A stretch of DNA of 10,993 nt from contig JAEYGD010000066.1 of NCBI GenBank assembly GCA_023402505.1, positions 1 to 10,993 of the forward strand, in the 5' to 3' direction. The notes below the pieces were generated by a model that was given only the letters and a program-made list of their open reading frames with translations, was not told the DNA's origin and did not search any database. The stretch's first letter is position 1. The number at the start of each line of letters is the position of its first letter. Below are positions 6,808-10,993 of this stretch, in pieces. Origin of the DNA: Actinomycetes bacterium (GTDB taxonomy: Bacteria; Actinomycetota; Actinomycetes; Mycobacteriales; Micromonosporaceae). The translations under genes and the position numbers were made by a program.

Positions 6808-9600
6808 CTACTTCAGCTTGAGCTGCCAGGCGCCGAGACCGTGCGAGGCGGCGTAGAGGATCCGCTTGCCCGGCACGATGGTGAGCCCGGCGACCTCGAC
6901 GTTCGGCATGCCGCCGGCCGCCTTGACCCAGCTGGTCCTGCCGTTGGGCAGGCGCAGCACGCCGAAGTCGGTGGAGGCGTACAGGTCACCGGTGACGTCG
7001 TCCCGGACCAGGTCGGTGATCGGCTGGTCGCCGAAGTCGTACGACCGGTCGGCCCAGGTGGCCGTCGCACCGCTCACCCGCACCTCGAACGCGTGCCCGA
7101 GGGTCGCCGGGGTGTTCGAGTTGAAGCCGCTGTAGGACACCCACGCCCGGTCCGGGTCGGCCGGGTCGACGTGGATGCTGGTCACGAAGCGGTTCGGCGT
7201 GGTGGCGTTGTCGATCCGGGTCCAGGTCACCGCGGAGGCCGGCTCGGCGTCCACGTTGTGGGTGACGAAGACCCGGCCGGTGCTGGTGGCCGCGTACGCG
7301 GTGGACGAGTCGGTGGCGACCCGCTCGACCACCGAGACGGCGCCGCCGGCCCGGTCGCCCCAGGCGGCGTCGGTCAGCCGGGTGCTGCCCAGCTCCGCCC
7401 AGTCGCCGCACTGCGCCTCGAAGGTGCCGGTCCAGCTGTTGCAGATCCGGTTGGCCTCCTCCATGGTCCGGTCGCCCAGGCCGAAGGTCTTGGTGCGGTA
7501 GGCCGTCCGGGCGGTGCCGGCGAACATCGTGCCGCTGACCTTCGGGTCGCTGATGACCGGCGCGTAGAACAGGGTGCCGGCCTGCCCGAAGATGCCGTCG
7601 TAGACGGAGATCCAGCTGCCGATGTCCCCGTTGTTGAAGTTCACCTCGGGGGTGGCGTCGTAGAACGTGTGGAAGCGGAACTCGGGCCGGCCGACGTCGA
7701 AGCCGGACGCGCCGCCGTCACCGATCATCGTGTTCACCCACCGGGCGCGCTGGCCCTTGTTCTCCCAGGTGCCGTTGTCCTGGGTGCCGCCCTGGAGCAG
7801 CTTCACGTCGTGCGGGCTGACCGACAGGCTGATGAACTGCAGCGTGTTCATGCCCTTGTTGACGCCCTCCAGCTTCGAGGGGATCTTCGAGAGCATCTGC
7901 TTGCAGCGGTCCTTCTGGGCCTGCGTGGTGAGGTTGCGGTCCGGGTTGTCGCACCAGGCGGAGCGGTCGACGAACTGGCCGCTGGAGCGCATGATGCCGC
8001 CGTCGTTGGCCTCGAAGAACTGGTACGGGTTGCGCGGGTGGGTGACCAGCGCGTGCTGGTCGGGGTGCAGGCCGTTGGGGTGCAGCTCGTCGGTGCCGTC
8101 GTAGGTCATGTCGGTGCCGCTGACACCCGCGTCGGTGGAGAGGACGACCGCCCGCTTGTGGGCGACGGTCTCGCCGTACACGTAGGAGCCGCCGGTGTAG
8201 ACGACGTCCGGGTGGCCCGCCGGGGTGTGCACGAACACGTCGTACCAGCACTGGCCGGTGCACTGGTTGTAGGTGGCGAAGCCCGGGTCGGCCGGGTTCG
8301 AGCTGGTCAGGTCGGTGAAGGTGGGGGCACCGGTGGCCACGTCGTCGCTGCGGAACAGCCGCGAGTACGGGTTGCCGATGTTGCCCTCGTAGGCGTACAT
8401 CCGGGTCCTGCCGTCGGGCAGGGCGGTGACGTCGATGGCGGCGCGGGTCTGGAAGACCGCCGGGTTGAGCGACGGCTTGATCTGGGTCCAGGTCGCGCCG
8501 GCGTCGGAGGAACGCCAGACACCGCGGGCGTACGACGAGGCGTACACGATGTTGGAGTTCTTCGGGTCGAGCTTGACGTAGCGGACGCCACGCGGCGAGC
8601 AGGCGGCGGTGTTGTTGTATTCGGCGGCGCTGCCCGTGCAGTCGGCGGCGTTGGCCGAACCGTTGTGCAGGAACGTCCACTTCTTGCCGCCGTCGGTGCT
8701 CTTGTAGAGACCCCACTTCTCCGCGTCCGGCACCGGGCGCGTCACGCCGGTGCAGCAGGAGCTGGACATGCCGCGCAGGGCCGTGGTGGTGGCGACGTAG
8801 ATGGTCTTCGGGTCGCCCGGCTTGATGGTGATCTCACCCAGGCCCTTTCCGGAGAGCACGTCCTTGCCGAGCGGGCCCTGCCACGTCAGGCCGCCGTTGG
8901 TGGACTTGTAGAGGCCGACGCCGGCGACGCAGCCGGAGGCGCAGGTGTTCGCCTCACCGGTGCCCACGTAGATGGTCAGGCCGGTCCGGTCGTTCCGGTC
9001 GATCTTGACGGAGCCGGCCGCGTTGATGCCGAGCGGGCCGCCCAGGTAGAACCACTTGGGCTGGGGGGCGAGGATGTTGAGGGTGCCCCAGACGCCGCCG
9101 CCGGCCGGCGTGGCGTAGGCCCGGCAGAGCAGGTTGTTGCAGTCCGGGCTGATGTCCAGGGAGGTGACCCGGCCCCCGGCGACGTACTCGTTGGGTACGT
9201 AGTTGTAGGCGTTGCGGTACTCGGTGAACGGGTACAGCGCCTCGCTGGGGCCGACGCTGGTCCACCGCTCCGCGCCGCGGAACCGCCGCTCGGCCGACGA
9301 GAAGGCCGCCTTCGAGCGGTCCACCTGGGCGATGCTGATGGTGTCGGCCGGGTAGGCACGCTCCAGGAACTCCTGCTGGGCGGCGCTGCCGGGGCCGTCC
9401 GGCGCCATGCCGTCACTGCCGGGTGCGGCCTGACGCAGCCGCTCCAGGTGCGCTCCGGTGGCGTTGGGCAGTTCGCCGTCCCCCACGGCGGCGGCGGCCG
9501 GCACCTCCATGCCGGTGAAGTGGATGCCCGCGGCACCCGTCGTCGCGACCAGTGCGGCGACCGCTAGTCCTGCGAGTAGATGGCGACGTCTGCGCTTCAC
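6808..9600 (-). CDS. Secreted BNR/Asp-box beta-propeller protein (sialidase-like or glycosyl-hydrolase-like), catalytic role unproven
   Basis: The product is 930 residues. The N-terminus is KRRRRHLLAGLAVAALVATTGAAG, an export signal; RRHLLA could serve a Tat route, but Sec is equally possible. A low-complexity leader runs to about residue 105. From residue 111 (RWTSVGPSEALYPF) begins a propeller-type fold: GGRVTSLDISP (142-152), GGGVWGT (167-173) and YVGTGEANT (211-219). Asp-boxes are KSTNGGLTW (232-240), KSTDGGKKW (300-308) and RSSDAGATW (363-371), followed by DQHALVTHPRNPYQFFEANDGG (514-535). The end (PNVEVAGLTIVPG, LYAASHGLGAWQL) is the typical last blade. Many Cys residues fit an extracellular location. 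No sialidase RIP motif or clear catalytic acid was identified, so the enzyme name is only a family label. GTG 9600 follows GGAGGA by 5 bases. It may supply the importer next door. Confidence 0.88.
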   Translation of the reverse strand: MKRRRRHLLAGLAVAALVATTGAAGIHFTGMEVPAAAAVGDGELPNATGAHLERLRQAAPGSDGMAPDGPGSAAQQEFLERAYPADTISIAQVDRSKAAFSSAERRFRGAERWTSVGPSEALYPFTEYRNAYNYVPNEYVAGGRVTSLDISPDCNNLLCRAYATPAGGGVWGTLNILAPQPKWFYLGGPLGINAAGSVKIDRNDRTGLTIYVGTGEANTCASGCVAGVGLYKSTNGGLTWQGPLGKDVLSGKGLGEITIKPGDPKTIYVATTTALRGMSSSCCTGVTRPVPDAEKWGLYKSTDGGKKWTFLHNGSANAADCTGSAAEYNNTAACSPRGVRYVKLDPKNSNIVYASSYARGVWRSSDAGATWTQIKPSLNPAVFQTRAAIDVTALPDGRTRMYAYEGNIGNPYSRLFRSDDVATGAPTFTDLTSSNPADPGFATYNQCTGQCWYDVFVHTPAGHPDVVYTGGSYVYGETVAHKRAVVLSTDAGVSGTDMTYDGTDELHPNGLHPDQHALVTHPRNPYQFFEANDGGIMRSSGQFVDRSAWCDNPDRNLTTQAQKDRCKQMLSKIPSKLEGVNKGMNTLQFISLSVSPHDVKLLQGGTQDNGTWENKGQRARWVNTMIGDGGASGFDVGRPEFRFHTFYDATPEVNFNNGDIGSWISVYDGIFGQAGTLFYAPVISDPKVSGTMFAGTARTAYRTKTFGLGDRTMEEANRICNSWTGTFEAQCGDWAELGSTRLTDAAWGDRAGGAVSVVERVATDSSTAYAATSTGRVFVTHNVDAEPASAVTWTRIDNATTPNRFVTSIHVDPADPDRAWVSYSGFNSNTPATLGHAFEVRVSGATATWADRSYDFGDQPITDLVRDDVTGDLYASTDFGVLRLPNGRTSWVKAAGGMPNVEVAGLTIVPGKRILYAASHGLGAWQLKLK

Positions 9601-9674
9601 GAGGGTCCTCCGGAGAAGAAGGCGTCACCGCAGCGCGGCACCCAGGGTTGGCGACCGTCGCTGGCAGCGTCCAT
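9597..9674 (-). CDS. Possible 25-residue leader ORF upstream of the propeller gene
   Basis: An ATG at 9674 opens a 25-codon frame whose TGA (9599-9597) overlaps the propeller gene's GTG as GTGA. The product would start MDAASDGRQPW and end FFSGGPS. It has no convincing Shine-Dalgarno of its own, and its end contains the propeller gene's GGAGGA. It might couple translation in the way seen in the importer operon, but a short open frame of this size can easily arise by chance here. Confidence 0.2.
   Translation of the reverse strand: MDAASDGRQPWVPRCGDAFFSGGPS
9606..9611 (-). promoter_or_regulatory. Shine-Dalgarno of the propeller gene
   Basis: GGAGGA on the minus strand, 5 bases before GTG 9600. 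It fixes that start, which also places the signal peptide at the very N-terminus. Confidence 0.7.
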
Positions 9675-9893
9675 GCAGGAGGATTCCAGAGCACCCGGCG
9701 GTTAACAATCCTCTGCGTCGATTCGACATTCGCGGATGAGCGGAGTTGCACCGAACGGGTAACTCGCGACCATTCCTTTGCACTATGACAACTACCCGCA
9801 CCGCCGCCCGTACATCACCGGGCCTCGTGGCGGTCCAGCGGCGGGGCGAACCGACGTAACACTCTGCTACGACAAGGCTTCACAGTGTCCACC

Positions 9894-9899
9894 TAGGGT
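9894..9899 (+). promoter_or_regulatory. Possible -10 element for the protease inhibitor gene
   Basis: TAGGGT fits the TAnnnT pattern of actinomycete housekeeping promoters and lies 75 bases before the ATG. The candidate -35 is poor (ACGACA at 9869-9874, 19-base spacing), so this is a weak call. Confidence 0.25.
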
Positions 9900-9903
9900 G
9901 GTC

Positions 9904-9934
9904 GTCGGCCCGGTCGCACAACGGCCGGACCGAC
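9904..9934. repeat. Imperfect inverted repeat in the protease inhibitor leader
   Basis: GTCGGCCCGG (9904-9913) pairs with CCGGACCGAC (9925-9934), 9 of 10 positions matching, with an 11-base loop. It lies between the candidate -10 and the ribosome site at 9961-9967, so it could be a 5'-leader stem or an operator. A second short stem (GGCCCC 9939-9944 with GGGGCC 9950-9955) sits just before the ribosome site. Confidence 0.3.
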
Positions 9935-9960
9935 CACCGGCCCCCACCCGGGGCCCCGAC

Positions 9961-9967
9961 GGAAGGA
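9961..9967 (+). promoter_or_regulatory. Shine-Dalgarno of the protease inhibitor gene
   Basis: GGAAGGA, 6 bases before ATG 9974. It supports that start. Confidence 0.65.
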
Positions 9968-9973
9968 CACACG

Positions 9974-10384
9974 ATGCCCCTCGCCAAGCGGGTCGCCGCG
10001 CTCTTCGCGGCGATCGTCCTCGGCACCGCCGCGCTCGCCGTCACGGCCACCCCCGCCCACGCCGCTCCCGTCGCACCGGCGGCCACCTCCGTTCTGCTGC
10101 TCAGCGTCGTGCCGCACGACACCGGGGCGCCGCGCGCCGCCGCGCTGCGGTGCGAGCCGGCCGGCGGGACGCACCCCCGGGCCGCCTCCGCCTGCCAGGA
10201 CCTCACCACCGTCGACGGGAACGTGGCCGCGCTGAGCGTCGACCCCGGCTTCTGCACCCTGGAGTACGCCCCGGTGACGGTGCATGCGGTCGGCCTGTGG
10301 CGGGACCGGCCCGTGTCGTACACGGAGACCTTCGGCAACCGGTGCGCGCTGCTGCGCGAGACCGGCGCGTTGTTCGCCTTCTGA
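9974..10384 (+). CDS. Secreted subtilisin-type protease inhibitor (SSI family)
   Basis: The product is 136 residues. A Sec signal peptide ends at AHA (residues 28-30), leaving a mature protein of about 106 residues, close to the roughly 110 of Streptomyces subtilisin inhibitor. Family landmarks are LRCEPAGGTHPRA (58-70), Cys pairs 60/74 and 94/124 with spacings of 14 and 30 that match the two SSI disulfides, VSYTETFGNRC (114-124) and the C-terminal ALFAF. By alignment to the SSI segment C-P-M-V-Y-D-P-V, the reactive loop here is C-T-L-E-Y-A-P-V (94-101), so P1 is Leu96 and P1' is Glu97. A bulky aliphatic P1 predicts inhibition of subtilisin- or chymotrypsin-like proteases rather than trypsin-like ones. 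It is divergent from the propeller gene and is followed by a strong terminator, so it is probably monocistronic. Confidence 0.94.
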   Translation: MPLAKRVAALFAAIVLGTAALAVTATPAHAAPVAPAATSVLLLSVVPHDTGAPRAAALRCEPAGGTHPRAASACQDLTTVDGNVAALSVDPGFCTLEYAPVTVHAVGLWRDRPVSYTETFGNRCALLRETGALFAF

Positions 10385-10389
10385 TCCCC

Positions 10390-10426
10390 GCCGCGCGGTG
10401 CCCGTTCCCCCCGGGCGCCGCGCGGC
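10390..10426 (+). terminator. Terminator hairpin after the protease inhibitor gene
   Basis: The left arm (10390-10404) and right arm (10412-10426) form a 15-bp stem with one G-T wobble and a 7-base loop (TTCCCCC). It starts 5 bases after the stop codon at 10384. It has no T-tract, as is common in actinomycetes. Confidence 0.8.
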
Positions 10427-10444
10427 CCCCGGCCCGGATCGTGG

Positions 10445-10450
10445 GACAAT
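10445..10450 (+). promoter_or_regulatory. Possible -10 element for the pentapeptide-repeat gene
   Basis: GACAAT lies 43 bases before the GTG at 10494, just after the terminator. No acceptable -35 is visible at the usual distance, so confidence is low. Confidence 0.2.
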
Positions 10451-10477
10451 GGGACGTTCCCCTCGGGCAGCCTCAGC

Positions 10478-10482
10478 AGGAG
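10478..10482 (+). promoter_or_regulatory. Shine-Dalgarno deciding the start of the pentapeptide-repeat gene
   Basis: AGGAG, 11 bases before GTG 10494. It favours that start over an in-frame ATG at 10449, whose extra 15 residues would span this site. Confidence 0.5.
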
Positions 10483-10493
10483 AAACGGTCAGC

Positions 10494-10993
10494 GTGACGG
10501 AAACCGGTCCGGACGACCTGCGCGCCGACTGTTCCCGGTGCGTGGGGCTCTGCTGCGTGGCGCCCGCGTTCGCCGCCTCGGCGGACTTCGCCATCGACAA
10601 GCCGGCCGGGCGGCCCTGCCCGAACCTGCGTGCGGACTCCCGCTGCGGCATCCACGCCCACCTGCGCGACCGGGGCTTCGCGGGGTGCACGGTCTTCGAC
10701 TGTTTCGGGGCCGGCCAGCGGGTGGTGCAGGCGACCTTCGGCGGGCGGGACTGGCGGGACGGCCCGGCGACCGCGCGGGACATGGCCGATTCCTTCGCGG
10801 TCGTACGTCCGCTGCACGAGCTGCTCTGGTACCTGACCGAGGCGCTGGCGCTCGACCCTCCGGCGGAGTTGCGGGCCGCGCTGGCCGGGGCTCTCGCGGA
10901 GACCGACCGGCTGGCCGGCGGCGGCCCGGACGCGCTGCGAGCCCTGGACCTCGACGCCCACCGGGGGCGGGTGAACGCGCTGCTGTCCCGCAC
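10494..10993 (+). CDS. Partial gene (5' end): pentapeptide-repeat family protein with Cys-rich N-terminal domain
   Basis: There are 166 codons before the window ends. The N-terminus carries a C-x2-C-x3-CC cluster (Cys13, 16, 20, 21) with more Cys at 42, 51, 65 and 70, a pattern that suggests metal binding, as in YkgJ-type zinc/iron-chelating domains. Then come FAASADFAIDKPAG (26-39), CGIHAHLRDRGFAGCTVFDCFGAGQ (51-75), FGGRDWR (82-88) and a helical segment with LHELLWYLTEAL (107-118). From memory this head is shared by actinobacterial proteins that continue into pentapeptide repeats, usually annotated 'pentapeptide repeat-containing protein'. The repeats themselves would lie beyond the window, so that part is not seen. 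No signal peptide, so it is probably cytoplasmic. An alternative ATG at 10449 adds 15 residues but lacks a ribosome site. Confidence 0.78.
   Translation, partial: MTETGPDDLRADCSRCVGLCCVAPAFAASADFAIDKPAGRPCPNLRADSRCGIHAHLRDRGFAGCTVFDCFGAGQRVVQATFGGRDWRDGPATARDMADSFAVVRPLHELLWYLTEALALDPPAELRAALAGALAETDRLAGGGPDALRALDLDAHRGRVNALLSR

Larger units (their letters stand above)
9601..9973. other. Divergent intergenic region between propeller gene and protease inhibitor
   Basis: This 373-base stretch has no convincing full gene and is locally less GC-rich between about 9700 and 9900. It should hold promoters for both divergent secreted-protein genes. Items seen are the two Shine-Dalgarno sites (9606-9611 minus, 9961-9967 plus), a possible leader ORF (9674-9597), a GTTAAC palindrome at 9701-9706, a -10-like TAGGGT at 9894-9899 and an imperfect leader hairpin at 9904-9934. 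Longer open frames crossing it in other phases lack a ribosome site and recognisable protein character. Confidence 0.6.

Noticed and set aside
5911..9567. Very long plus-strand open frame (1218 codons) opposite the importer and propeller genes
   Set aside because: It mirrors the minus-strand codon pattern, is Arg/Gly/Val/His-rich with no recognisable domain, and covers three well-supported genes. It is an antisense shadow of GC-rich coding DNA.
6808..9600. Naming the propeller protein a true sialidase or GH74 xyloglucanase
   Set aside because: Asp-boxes show the fold type only. No sialidase RIP motif or Arg triad and no clear GH74 catalytic Asp pair could be identified by eye.
9778..10497. 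Plus-strand open frame of 239 codons overlapping the protease inhibitor gene
   Set aside because: It is a different frame from the SSI gene, is Arg-rich and has no ribosome site or family match; it reads straight through the terminator.
9893..10993. Minus-strand open frame of 366 codons opposite the protease inhibitor and pentapeptide-repeat genes
   Set aside because: It crosses a terminator hairpin and two well-supported plus-strand genes, and it has no recognisable domain.

Overview
The window is very GC-rich with strong third-position G/C bias and GTG starts at most genes. It carries a Streptomyces subtilisin inhibitor (SSI) family protein, a family essentially confined to actinomycetes, plus RtcB/archease and a pentapeptide-repeat protein of actinobacterial type. 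An actinomycete, probably of the Micromonospora group, is the best reading; the genus is inferred from gene style only.

Layout, left to right. (1) The 5' end of a leftward gene for a membrane-anchored or secreted protein (1-122). (2) An RNA-repair pair placed tail to tail: archease rightward (276-716) and RtcB RNA ligase leftward (2141-723), with only 6 bases between the stop codons. (3) A leftward sugar-type ABC importer operon (6783-2192) in the order MalG-type permease, lipoprotein binding protein, MalK-type ATPase, MalF-type permease, and a 100-residue protein resembling DUF5818. All four junctions in the operon are 4-base ATGA/GTGA stop/start overlaps, and none has an obvious Shine-Dalgarno sequence. 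(4) Just upstream on the same strand, a 930-residue secreted BNR/Asp-box beta-propeller protein (9600-6808). Its stop codon lies 24 bases before the importer, and a perfect 13-bp hairpin lies over the importer's first start codon. (5) A divergent intergenic region of about 370 bases. (6) A secreted SSI-family protease inhibitor (9974-10384) followed by a strong terminator hairpin. (7) The N-terminal part of a pentapeptide-repeat family protein with a Cys-rich head (10494 to the window end).

How the genes may work together. The propeller protein may act outside the cell on a polymer whose products are bound by the lipoprotein and imported; this is inferred from adjacency only. The importer has its own ATPase, whereas many actinomycete sugar importers borrow a shared MsiK. 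No transcription regulator gene is visible beside it. Archease is the known activator of RtcB, so these two surely work together although they are transcribed towards each other.

No RNA genes, insertion sequences, CRISPR arrays or attachment sites were seen. The most notable points are the hairpin-buried start codon, the unexplained small protein coupled to the importer, a tandem hexapeptide repeat at the N-terminus of one permease, and the matching Gly-to-Asp change in the EAA loops of both permeases.
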